Assembly (NCBI GenBank): GCA_963794995.1
Contig: CAWCFV010000002.1
Span: 3,446,992 to 3,510,991, forward strand
Origin: CAWCFV01 sp963794995
GTDB taxonomy: Bacteria; Actinomycetota; Actinomycetes; JACCUZ01
Reading direction: 5' to 3'
DNA: 64,000 nt
Position 1 is the stretch's first letter, and each line of letters begins with the position of its first letter. This document shows, one piece after another, positions 17,193 through 24,345 of this stretch. The translations under genes and the position numbers were made by a program. The notes beneath the pieces were generated by a model, which saw only the letters and a program-made list of their open reading frames with translations, had not been told where the DNA came from and made no database searches.

Positions 17193-18976
17193 GCCTTCGC
17201 GTCGGACCAGCGGCGGACCACGGCGACGTCGGCGACGAACCGGACGCCGCTGCCCGCCGCCCATCGCGCGGCGGTCCGGTCCAGGACGCCGTGCAGGGCG
17301 TCGACCACCTGCCCGGACGCCTCCTGCGGCACCTGGACGAGCAGCTCGTCGTGCAGGCACAGCACGATCTCGGCCCCCGCCGGGAGCCCGGCGCGCACCG
17401 ACACCGCCCACATCTTGAACAGCTCGGCAGCGGCGCCCTGCACCACCGCGTTGCGCGCGAAGCGCCCGCGGCCGGCTGCGGCTGCCGGGTCGACCGGCTC
17501 GGGCAGCACCCACATCCGCACCCGGCGGCCGCCGTAGGTCCGGACGTCGTGGCCTGCCGCGCCCGACTCGTGCGCGGCGCGCAGGTAGCCCATCGCGACC
17601 GGGTAGGCGCGCTCGAGCCCGCGCAGCGCCTCGCCGGCGGCGCCCGAGGTCTGCCCGTACATGGCGGCCAGCACGGCGATCTTGGCCACCGGCCGCTCGA
17701 CCCGCAGGCGGGCGGCGACCGGTGCGTAGAGGTCGTCGTCCGCGGTCGCCGCGGCCAGCGCGGCGTCGCCGGAGACGGCTGCCAGGACCCTCGGCTCGAC
17801 CTGCCCGAGGTCGGCCCGGACCAGCACGTGACCCGGCTCGGCCACGACGGCGGACCGGAGCTCGGCCGGCATGTTGTGCAGTCCGGCGGAGGCGGTCATC
17901 CGGCCGGCGGCTCCGTCGCAGCCGGTCCACACACCACGAAGCCGCCCGTCGGCGCCGAGGTCGCGGTCCAGCCACCCGTAGCCGTAGGTCGTCGCGATCC
18001 GCTCGGACTTGCGCCACTCCAGCAGCGCGGCCACGACGGGGTGGCTGCCGCGGAACGGCTCCAGCCGCCAGGACCGGGTGTCGGGCACGTCGATGCCCAC
18101 CCGCGCCAGCAGCCCGCGGACCTGCAGCGGGTTGCGCAGGTCGGTGCCCTCGGCGCCCGGCACCAGGTCGCGGACGACGTCGTCGCGGGCCGCCCGCGCG
18201 GCGGCCGCCGCGGCCGCGTCAGCCGGCCGGACCCCGACCCGCTCCCGGACCAGCTCCTCGGCCGCGGCCCGGTCGACGGGCAGCCCGCGCAGGCCCAGCT
18301 CGACCGCGAGCAGCTCGGCGGCCGACTCCGACCAGGCCGTGAGCAGCGGGAGCGCGGGGGGCGTTGGGCCGGACCGGCGGTCCGGCAGCGCGGCGAGAGC
18401 GCGCTCGTGCGCAGCCTGCACCGTGAGCGCGGCCGCCGCCCAGCGGGCCGCGGCCCCCGGCGTGGGCGGCCCGTCCTCGGCCCAGCCCGGCCGGAGGTGG
18501 CCGTCGCTGCGCACGGGTTCGGCCGGGTCCCCGGGGTCACCGGCGTCCGGGCCGCCGGCCAGCAGGTCGAGCTGCCCGGTGCGCGGCCGGGCGGCGGCGT
18601 CCAGCCCGCGGGCGACCGCCCAGACGACCGCCGGGTCCCCGTCGCTGCCCCCGTGCAGGATCCGGTGGCTGGCGGCGAGGTCCCAGGTGGACGCGACCCA
18701 GCCCGCCGACCCGGCGGGCACGGCTCCCGGCAGCGACGCGGCGTCCCGGGCCGACCACCACACCAGCCGCGGGCGCAGCTCGGCGACCACCTGCCGGAGG
18801 GCCGCGGCCGTGCGGGCGGCCGGACCGGGGCAGCCGAGCCGGGTCACGCCGTGCGCGAGTCCCAGCCCGGGCTCCGCCGCCGTCCTCGACCACGCCACGC
18901 CCAGCAGGTCGCCGGTGCCCACCCCGGCGGCCGCGAGGGCTCCCGCCAGCTCCTCGGGGCGGACGTCGGCGGGCAC
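17189..18976 (-). CDS. Bifunctional 3'-5' exonuclease/DNA polymerase-like protein (family A)
   Basis: 595 aa from a GTG at 18976 preceded by AGCAAGGATGAG. The C-terminal half holds polymerase family A motifs: A, LVRADLGQVEPRVL (normally DYSQIE); B, PVAKIAVLAAMYGQTSG; and C, LCLHDELLVQVP. The N-terminal region is reduced compared with PolA and has no 5' nuclease domain. Motif A keeps the catalytic Asp, so polymerase activity is plausible. It is distinct from the full polA at 31359. Such accessory polymerases are widespread in actinobacteria, with unclear roles. It is translationally coupled to the Rieske gene. Confidence 0.85.
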   Translation of the reverse strand: MPADVRPEELAGALAAAGVGTGDLLGVAWSRTAAEPGLGLAHGVTRLGCPGPAARTAAALRQVVAELRPRLVWWSARDAASLPGAVPAGSAGWVASTWDLAASHRILHGGSDGDPAVVWAVARGLDAAARPRTGQLDLLAGGPDAGDPGDPAEPVRSDGHLRPGWAEDGPPTPGAAARWAAAALTVQAAHERALAALPDRRSGPTPPALPLLTAWSESAAELLAVELGLRGLPVDRAAAEELVRERVGVRPADAAAAAAARAARDDVVRDLVPGAEGTDLRNPLQVRGLLARVGIDVPDTRSWRLEPFRGSHPVVAALLEWRKSERIATTYGYGWLDRDLGADGRLRGVWTGCDGAAGRMTASAGLHNMPAELRSAVVAEPGHVLVRADLGQVEPRVLAAVSGDAALAAATADDDLYAPVAARLRVERPVAKIAVLAAMYGQTSGAAGEALRGLERAYPVAMGYLRAAHESGAAGHDVRTYGGRRVRMWVLPEPVDPAAAAGRGRFARNAVVQGAAAELFKMWAVSVRAGLPAGAEIVLCLHDELLVQVPQEASGQVVDALHGVLDRTAARWAAGSGVRFVADVAVVRRWSDAKA

Positions 18977-19139
18977 CCGCTCATCCTTGCTGGTCCCGGC
19001 ACCGCCGCGCCGGTCCGCCGGGTGGTCGCCGGGCGCCGCTAGGGTCGTGCGCCAGGACGACCAGTCCGGCCCCACGCGGGTCGGACCGGACCGGACCAGA
19101 CCAGACCACGCCAGCCTGCGCCGCACCGGGGAGCCCACG

Positions 19140-19313
19140 ATGACCGACCTCTCGCGAGGGGACGTCCCGGAGGACGTCGACCCGAGCGTCGCCGAGCTCG
19201 TGGTGGCGATCCGGGACCGGTTCGGCCTGCGCGGGATGCGCGGCGCCCGGTGGATGCTGGACCAGGAGATCGCCCTGGCCGAGTCGGCCCTCGGCGAGCT
19301 CCGCCCCGACTAG
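19140..19313 (+). CDS. Small acidic hypothetical protein
   Basis: 57 aa from the ATG at 19140, divergent from the polymerase gene (164-bp spacing). The sequence has an acidic start (DLSRGDVPEDVDPSVAEL) and two likely amphipathic helices (VVAIRDRFGLRGMRGARWML and EIALAESALGEL). There is no signal peptide or membrane segment. Composition and codon usage look coding. I do not recognise a family. Its stop codon abuts the 8-bp tandem repeat. Confidence 0.6.
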   Translation: MTDLSRGDVPEDVDPSVAELVVAIRDRFGLRGMRGARWMLDQEIALAESALGELRPD

Positions 19314-19376
19314 CCAGCCGACCAGCCGACCAGCCGGCCAGTCGGTCAGCCGGCCAGCCGGCCAGCCGGTCAGTCG
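19313..19376. repeat. 8-bp minisatellite, eight units
   Basis: Eight consecutive 8-bp units fit the consensus GCCAGCCG, with variants ACCAGCCG, GCCAGTCG, GTCAGCCG and GTCAGTCG. The array begins on the last base of the small ORF's TAG and ends inside the last codons of the arfB remnant, covering its stop (19370-19372). Copy number could vary by slippage and would change the arfB C-terminus, since 8 is not a multiple of 3. Confidence 0.9.
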
Positions 19377-19793
19377 TCCGCGCGCCGCAGCCGCTTGGTC
19401 TCGCCGCGGCGCTTCTTGGCCGCGATCCGGCGCTCCTGCGACCCCCGCGTCGGCCGGGTGGCCCGCCGGGGCCGGGCCGGCGGGCTGATCGCCTCCCGCA
19501 GCGCAGCCGCGAGCCGGGCCCGGGCCGCCCGCCGGTTCTGCAGCTGCGAGCGGTGCTCGGCGGCCGTCACGGTCAGCACGCCGTCGACCAGCCGGCCCTC
19601 GAGGAACTGCAGCGCGCGGCCCTGCAGCACCGGCCCGAGCGCGTCGCAGGCGGCGACGTCCAGCGAGAGCTCGACCCTGCTGTCGGTGGTGTTGACCGAC
19701 TGCCCGCCCGGGCCGGACGACGCGGGAGAACCGCCAGCGCAGGTCCCGGGCCGGCACCACCACCGAGCCCCGGACGGGCAGGTCCTCGCTCAT
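19370..19793 (-). pseudogene. arfB: Frameshifted alternative ribosome-rescue factor ArfB (peptidyl-tRNA hydrolase-like)
   Basis: From the ATG at 19793 the first 24 residues (MSEDLPVRGSVVVPARDLRW...) are in one frame. The rest, SSGPGGQSVNTTDSRVELSL to the basic tail ERRIAAKKRRGETKRLRR, is in another. The switch falls right before the catalytic GGQ motif. Removing one base (the c at 19721, a G on the coding strand) restores FSRSSGPGGQ, which is canonical. The region is 424 nt long, one more than a multiple of three. Family role: hydrolysing peptidyl-tRNA on stalled ribosomes. It may be a true pseudogene, a sequencing error or a recoding site. All functional residues, including the basic C-terminal tail, are otherwise intact. 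Confidence 0.85.
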
Positions 19794-19886
19794 CCCGCCA
19801 TCCTGCCGTCCCCACCGTGCGTGATCGCCGGGTGACTCGCGGGGCGGACGAGGGGATCCGACTGGGCCGAACGGGTGAGTCGACGT

Positions 19887-19916
19887 TTGCCGGATCGTTA
19901 TCTTGCGCCGTACCCT
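19887..19916 (+). promoter_or_regulatory. Candidate promoter of the rpf leader
   Basis: TTGCCG (19887-19892), an 18-bp spacer and TACCCT (19911-19916). This would start transcription near 19923, just ahead of the riboswitch. Confidence 0.5.
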
Positions 19917-19944
19917 GTCCCGACCGCGCGCCGCGCGGTGCTTC

Positions 19945-20130
19945 CGACGGTTCCGCCGAGTCCTGCCCGCCGTCCGGGAGCCTGCATGAGACGCAGTGGG
20001 CAGGAGTGGGGGACCCACCTTCGGGCCCCGTGACCTCACCGTCGCGGAGTCCTCGGGGTGAAGCCGCAGACCGCGGCCGGGCAACTCTCTCGCCCGAACC
20101 CGACAGCTCACCTCGCAGGCGGCGAGAGGG
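19945..20130 (+). promoter_or_regulatory. c-di-AMP riboswitch (ydaO-yuaA class)
   Basis: The leader of the Rpf gene carries hallmark conserved segments of the ydaO/yuaA class. These include GAGTCCTGCCCG near the 5' side, GGGGGACCCACC with TTCGGG, and CCTCGGGGTGAAGCC (20051-20065). The 3' side has CCGAACCCGACAGCTCACC (20094-20112) and GGCGAGAGG, which pairs back to CTCTCTCGCC. In Streptomyces, rpf genes are known to be controlled by this riboswitch, with c-di-AMP turning expression off. Boundaries are approximate. Confidence 0.9.
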
Positions 20131-20138
20131 AACGACCT

Positions 20139-20972
20139 ATGGCGCATCAGCGCACCCGGACGACCGCGCCCGGACGTGGCCGGCACCGCAAGCCCAGCAA
20201 CCGCACCCGGACCCTCGGTCTGGCGACCGCCCCGCTCGTCGCGGGCATCCCCCTGGCCTTCTCCACCGCCACCCCGGCCGTCGCGGCGTCCAGCGCCTGG
20301 GACAAGCTCGCCGGCTGCGAGAGCGGCGGCAACTGGGGCATCAACACCGGCAACGGCTACTACGGCGGCCTGCAGTTCGCCGACGGCACCTGGGACGGCA
20401 ACGGCGGCGAGAAGTACGCCTCCCGCGCCGACCTCGCGAGCCGCGCCGAGCAGATCGTCATCGCCGCCAAGGTGCTCGACGGTCGCGGCTGGTCGCCGTG
20501 GCCGGGCTGCAGCAGCCGCCTGGGCCTCGGGGCCAGCGAGCGTCGCGAGGCGCTGGCCACGGCTGCCGAGATCAAGGACCGGATGTCCGGCGACGCGCCG
20601 GCCCGCGACAGCGGCAGCAAGGACGGCGGTGGCAGCAAGGACGGCGGCGGCAGCCAGGACGACGGTGACGCCACCACCGCGGACCGCAGCCGGACCGACG
20701 GCGACCGCTCGTCGGACCGCGACTCGGCCGCGAAGCGCGGCGAGGACAACCGCGTGCAGACCGAGCGGGCCACCCGCGGCAAGCACCGCAAGGCCGGCAA
20801 GGCCCGGACCGCGACCGGCACCTACGTCGTCAAGAGCGGTGACACGCTCTCCGGCATCGCCCGCAAGCGCGACGTGCCCGGCGGCTGGCAGAGCCTGTAC
20901 CGGATGAACAAGAAGACGATCGGGTCGAACCCCGGTCTGATCCACCCCGGCCAGCGCCTGCACGTCGGCTGA
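20139..20972 (+). CDS. Resuscitation-promoting factor: transglycosylase-like domain plus LysM
   Basis: 277 aa. A secretion signal (about 10-47, ending PAVAASS) precedes an Rpf transglycosylase-like domain (about 48-125) with the catalytic E61 in AGCESGGNW. A long charged Asp/Gly/Ser/Arg linker with SKDGGG repeats follows (about 140-225). A C-terminal LysM peptidoglycan-binding domain closes the protein (GTYVVKSGDTLSGIARK to LIHPGQRLHVG). It is predicted to cleave cell-wall glycan during growth or exit from dormancy. The ATG at 20139 lies right after the riboswitch, whose 3' stem can mask the GAGAGGGAACG ribosome site. An upstream in-frame ATG at 20058 lies inside the riboswitch and is rejected. 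Confidence 0.95.
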   Translation: MAHQRTRTTAPGRGRHRKPSNRTRTLGLATAPLVAGIPLAFSTATPAVAASSAWDKLAGCESGGNWGINTGNGYYGGLQFADGTWDGNGGEKYASRADLASRAEQIVIAAKVLDGRGWSPWPGCSSRLGLGASERREALATAAEIKDRMSGDAPARDSGSKDGGGSKDGGGSQDDGDATTADRSRTDGDRSSDRDSAAKRGEDNRVQTERATRGKHRKAGKARTATGTYVVKSGDTLSGIARKRDVPGGWQSLYRMNKKTIGSNPGLIHPGQRLHVG

Positions 20973-20986
20973 CCGCACCGCCGCAC

Positions 20987-21028
20987 CACGAGGGCCCCGC
21001 ATCCCGAGAGGGACGCGGGGCCCTCGTG
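20987..21028. terminator. Bidirectional hairpin terminator between rpf and acyP
   Basis: Perfect 14-bp inverted repeat (20987-21000 and 21015-21028, arm CACGAGGGCCCCGC) with a 14-nt loop, placed between convergent genes. No T-run, as is common in GC-rich actinobacteria. Confidence 0.75.
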
Positions 21029-21050
21029 CGTCGCGGACATCGTGCGGGGC

Positions 21051-21335
21051 TCAGCCGACCCGGAACCCGGTCAGCCCCTCGGGCTGCTCGGGCGTCACCT
21101 CGACGTCCTCGACCCGGGCCCGGGGCGTGCCGCGGGACAGCCAGTCGAGGACGGCCCCGACCTGGTCCGGCGGCCCCTCGAGGACCACCTCGACCCGTCC
21201 GTCGGCGAGGTTGCGCGCCGACCCGGCCACGCCGTGGGCCGCCGCCTGCTGCCGGGCGCCGGCCCGGAAGAAGACGCCCTGCACCCGGCCCCTCACGAGA
21301 GCACGACGCCGGACGACACGGACGACCTCCACCAC
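21051..21335 (-). CDS. acyP: Acylphosphatase
   Basis: 94 aa, full family length. It hydrolyses acyl phosphates. The catalytic Arg lies in the phosphate-binding signature RALVRGRVQGVFFR, and the catalytic Asn in SARNLADGRVEVVLEG. The start is one of two adjacent GTG codons (21335 or 21332) behind AGGATGAG. It is convergent with rpf, sharing the hairpin at 20987-21028. Confidence 0.93.
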   Translation of the reverse strand: MVEVVRVVRRRALVRGRVQGVFFRAGARQQAAAHGVAGSARNLADGRVEVVLEGPPDQVGAVLDWLSRGTPRARVEDVEVTPEQPEGLTGFRVG

Positions 21336-21392
21336 CTCATCCTGCCCGGCGCGGGCGCCGCGCGTCAGGCCCGCCCGGTCGCCCCGCGGCCG

Positions 21393-22190
21393 TCAGGGGG
21401 AGTCGAAGCAGCGGCCGCCGCCGAGGCGCTCCAGCCCGCGCCGGTCGCCCGCGTGGTAGCGGGCCAGCGGGTAGCTGTTGGTGTCGTGCATGACCTGGAA
21501 GGCGTCGGGGACGTGGCCGAGCCCGACGAGGTGCCCGAGCTCGTGCAGCAGCACCGCGCGGGCCTTCGCGTCGTCACCGGTGCGCAGCTGCTGGGCAAGC
21601 AGGGGCGCGTTGAACACCGCCGCCCCGCTCACCCAGCGTCGCTCGGCGCCGACGCCGTAGGCGTCCGGGCCGGCCAGGCCGAGGACGTCGTCGGTGAGCA
21701 TCGTGGTCTCGGCCGCCGAGGACCAGGTGACCAGCACGGGGGACCAGCGGTCGCCGTAGCGCTCGCGGTCGTAGGGCCGCCGGGCCGGGTCGGGGCCCTC
21801 GGTGGTGGTGCCGTCGTCGACGAAGCGCAGCCCCGACGCCGCGCTGAGCTCACCGAGGACCGAGACCAGCAGCGACCTGGCCCCGGGCGGCTCCCCGTCG
21901 GGGCGCACGACGACGTGGATCGGGCGGCACGGGTCCCAGGCGACGGGGTCGCCGTCCGGGTGGCTCGCCAGGAAGGCGTAGCCGCCCTCGCCGGGCGGGG
22001 CCAGCCGGGGCCGGCCCAGCGGCTGGGCCGCGACCTCGCCGGACCGTGAGGAGGGGATGTCGACCCCGGGCCGGCTGCCGGGCGCCGCAGTCGCCGAGCG
22101 CAGCGTCGCGCAGCCCGAGAGCGCGCCGGCCAGCAGCGCGCCGGCGAGCAGCGCGCAGGCCAGGCGGGGACCCGTCCGTCGGGTGGACAC
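21393..22190 (-). CDS. Secreted metzincin-type zinc metalloprotease lipoprotein
   Basis: 265 aa from a GTG at 22190. The signal peptide ends in a lipobox (GALSGCA). The C-terminal half has a zinc-binding HELGHLVGLGH motif (HExxHxxGxxH) followed by a Met-turn candidate (FQVMHD), as in matrixin-like metzincins. Preceding segments such as YAFLASHPDGDPVAWDPCRPIHVVV are typical of uncharacterised actinobacterial matrixin-like proteins. It is an extracytoplasmic protease with unknown substrate. The start is somewhat uncertain because no strong ribosome site is visible. Confidence 0.85.
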   Translation of the reverse strand: MSTRRTGPRLACALLAGALLAGALSGCATLRSATAAPGSRPGVDIPSSRSGEVAAQPLGRPRLAPPGEGGYAFLASHPDGDPVAWDPCRPIHVVVRPDGEPPGARSLLVSVLGELSAASGLRFVDDGTTTEGPDPARRPYDRERYGDRWSPVLVTWSSAAETTMLTDDVLGLAGPDAYGVGAERRWVSGAAVFNAPLLAQQLRTGDDAKARAVLLHELGHLVGLGHVPDAFQVMHDTNSYPLARYHAGDRRGLERLGGGRCFDSP

Positions 22191-22291
22191 CCTGGTGTCA
22201 TCGGCAGGTGGCCCGCCCGACCCGAGTGCGCGCGCCGGGTGCCCGGTGCAGCGAGGGCGGTACGTCTTCGGCGGCGGTGCCGGCAGGTGGC

Positions 22292-23230
22292 TCAGGGCCG
22301 CTTGAACTCCACCCACAGCGGGAGATGGTCGGAGATCCTCCAGGACAGCGACTCCTTGGTGAGCCGGCTCATGACGTGCCCGACGAAGTCCACCGAGCCG
22401 GCCGCGTGGTTGTAGGTGAGCGACTCGAGCAAGGCGTGGTCGGTCGTGTCGCCGAACCAGGCGATCTGGTCGTAGAAGTGGTGGGCCCCGGAGCTGCCGA
22501 AGATGGTCCGCCGGACCTCGTTCAGCTCGGCCGGCGGCCAGAGCCCGGTCGAGGTGAACGCCTGGTAGAGCGGGTTGCTGAGACGGTCGAGGTTGAAGTC
22601 GCCGAGCACCAGCAGGTTGGTGTTCCAGTCGCCGGGGCGGGCGGCCCAGTCGCGCATCCACTCGGCGATCGCCACGATCTCCGGCAGCCTGTCACCCGGT
22701 TTCCTGCCCCAGAGGACGTGCAGGGAGACGAGGATGAACTCGGTGGTGCCGACGCTGAAGCTGGCCACGTACGGCGTGCGCGCGAACTGCTTCACCACCA
22801 CCTGCGGCGGCACCGGCAGCACGATCTCCGCGACCAGACCGCTGGGCCGTACCCGGGTGGTGTTGTAGACGAACGCGATCCGCTCGTCGTTGCCCTGGTC
22901 GCCCTCGGTCACGTCCGAGGCGATCACCCGCCAGTCGGGCCCGAGGAGGTCGAGGGTGCGCATGAGTGCCGTGACGTTGCGCCTCACCTCCTGCAGGGCG
23001 ACGACGTCGAAGCGTCGGATGACCTCGGCGATGCAGGCCAGCGAGCCCAGGTCCCTCTTGGGGGTGTCGTTCTTCCCGGAGACCCACTTGTCGGTGACGT
23101 CGCCGAAGGCGCGGATGTTCCACGTCGCGATCAACAGGTTCTTCGTGGTCTGCCGCGGCAGCGTGGCGGTCAGGTGGGCTCTGAGGGCGGCGACATCACC
23201 GGCCACCGCCTGCGGCATCGCGACGGGCAT
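22292..23230 (-). CDS. Endonuclease/exonuclease/phosphatase family protein
   Basis: 312 aa. EEP-superfamily motifs are seen: IATWNIRAFG (Asn), VVALQEVRRN (Glu metal ligand), LVSLHVLW (His), LVLGDFNLD (Asp/Asn) and ISDHLPLWVEF (catalytic Asp-His). A metal-dependent phosphodiesterase or nuclease fold is therefore certain, but the substrate (DNA, nucleotide or lipid head group) is not. No signal peptide is seen. The ATG at 23230 has CAGGAC upstream. It lies 123 bp from the tRNA on the same strand. Confidence 0.87.
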   Translation of the reverse strand: MPVAMPQAVAGDVAALRAHLTATLPRQTTKNLLIATWNIRAFGDVTDKWVSGKNDTPKRDLGSLACIAEVIRRFDVVALQEVRRNVTALMRTLDLLGPDWRVIASDVTEGDQGNDERIAFVYNTTRVRPSGLVAEIVLPVPPQVVVKQFARTPYVASFSVGTTEFILVSLHVLWGRKPGDRLPEIVAIAEWMRDWAARPGDWNTNLLVLGDFNLDRLSNPLYQAFTSTGLWPPAELNEVRRTIFGSSGAHHFYDQIAWFGDTTDHALLESLTYNHAAGSVDFVGHVMSRLTKESLSWRISDHLPLWVEFKRP

Positions 23231-23353
23231 GTCCTGGACCCCCGCTCCACCGGAGGGACACCATGACGCTACCGCCGGTGCGCACCGGCGACCAGGACCT
23301 CGATCGGCCCGGCCTGGTCCTGGCGCCCGCGGTGGTCGCGCGTTCCACGACGG

Positions 23354-23427
23354 TGCCCCGAGTGGGATTCGAACCCACACTGAATGGTGTTTGAGACCAT
23401 CGGCTCTGCCAGTTGGCCTATCGGGGC
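23354..23427 (-). tRNA. tRNA-Leu (anticodon CAA), short variable loop
   Basis: A 74-nt cloverleaf: acceptor GCCCCGA/TCGGGGC, D arm GGC/GCC, anticodon stem ATGGT/ACCAT with loop CTCAAAC (anticodon CAA, reads UUG), variable loop of only five bases (TCAGT), T stem GTGGG/CCCAC with TTCGAAT, discriminator A. The CCA end is not encoded (ACC then G). Leucine tRNAs normally carry a long variable arm; this one does not, although the A73 discriminator fits leucine. Confidence 0.92.
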
Positions 23428-23499
23428 GGGCCCTGCTGCGCGGCCCGGCCGGCGGGCGGACGCGCCGGCCCATTGTGCCACCGCGGCTAGTCTCGACCC

Positions 23500-24108
23500 G
23501 TGATCGACGCCGGTGAGCAGGCACCCCGCAGGGTCGTGATCGCCGAGGACGAGGCGATCATCCGGCTCGACCTCAAGGAGATGCTCGAGGAGGAGGGCTA
23601 CCAGGTGGTGGCCGAGGCCGCCGACGGCGAGCAGGCCGTCGCCCTGGTGACCGAGCACCGGCCCGACCTCGCCGTCCTCGACGTCAAGATGCCCGTCCTC
23701 GACGGCATCTCGGCGGCGGAGCGGATCGCCGCGGCGCGGATCGCGCCCGTCGTGATGCTCACGGCCTTCTCGCAGCGCGAGCTGGTCGAGCGGGCCCGCG
23801 CGGCCGGCGCGATGGCCTACCTCGTGAAGCCGTTCAGCAAGGCCGACCTGGTCCCGGCGGTCGAGATGGCGATGGCGCGCTACGACGAGCAGACCGCACT
23901 CGAGGCCGAGGTGTCCGACCTGCGGGAGCGGCTCGAGACGCGCAAGCTGGTGGACCGCGCCAAGGGCCTGCTGCAGGACCGGCACGGGCTGGACGAGGCC
24001 GCGGCCTACCGCTGGGTGCAGCGCGCCTCGATGGACCGGCGCATGAGCATGCGCGCGGTGGCCGAGCACGTCCTGCGCGAGCACGAGCCGGGCGGCACGG
24101 CCCCCTGA
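23500..24108 (+). CDS. ANTAR-domain response regulator (PdtaR-like)
   Basis: 202 aa. A CheY-like receiver occupies about 10-130 (VVIAEDEAIIRLDL, phospho-acceptor Asp in VLDVKMP, LTAFSQ, YLVKPFS). A coiled linker and a C-terminal ANTAR RNA-binding domain follow (KGLLQDRHGLDEAAAYRWVQ). ANTAR proteins bind paired hairpins in nascent mRNA to prevent termination. The family member in mycobacteria (PdtaR) works with the kinase PdtaS. No kinase gene is adjacent here. TAGTCT (23488-23493) lies exactly 7 bp before the GTG and there is no Shine-Dalgarno, so the mRNA is probably leaderless. Confidence 0.93.
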   Translation: MIDAGEQAPRRVVIAEDEAIIRLDLKEMLEEEGYQVVAEAADGEQAVALVTEHRPDLAVLDVKMPVLDGISAAERIAAARIAPVVMLTAFSQRELVERARAAGAMAYLVKPFSKADLVPAVEMAMARYDEQTALEAEVSDLRERLETRKLVDRAKGLLQDRHGLDEAAAYRWVQRASMDRRMSMRAVAEHVLREHEPGGTAP

Positions 24109-24345
24109 GCGGGCGGCCCGGTGTCAGGTCCGCCTCGCGGTACGCACCCGGACGGTCGCACTGTGTCGCCGATGTGTCAGGTCGCTGCACCGCGGTCGCG
24201 GAAAGGTCACGACTTGGCAACGACGGATGGGGACATCGGCGGTATCACCCCTCGTGTCCCCCTGGCGTTCGATAGGTTCCCCAGCGTCAGGCGCGAGCCT
24301 GCGCGGCCCGCTCCAGGTCCGCGACCCTTCTCAAGGAGATGGTTC

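Noticed and set aside
20058..20138. Upstream ATG (20058) extending Rpf.
   Set aside because: It lies in the conserved core of the riboswitch; the ATG at 20139 directly follows the ribosome site.
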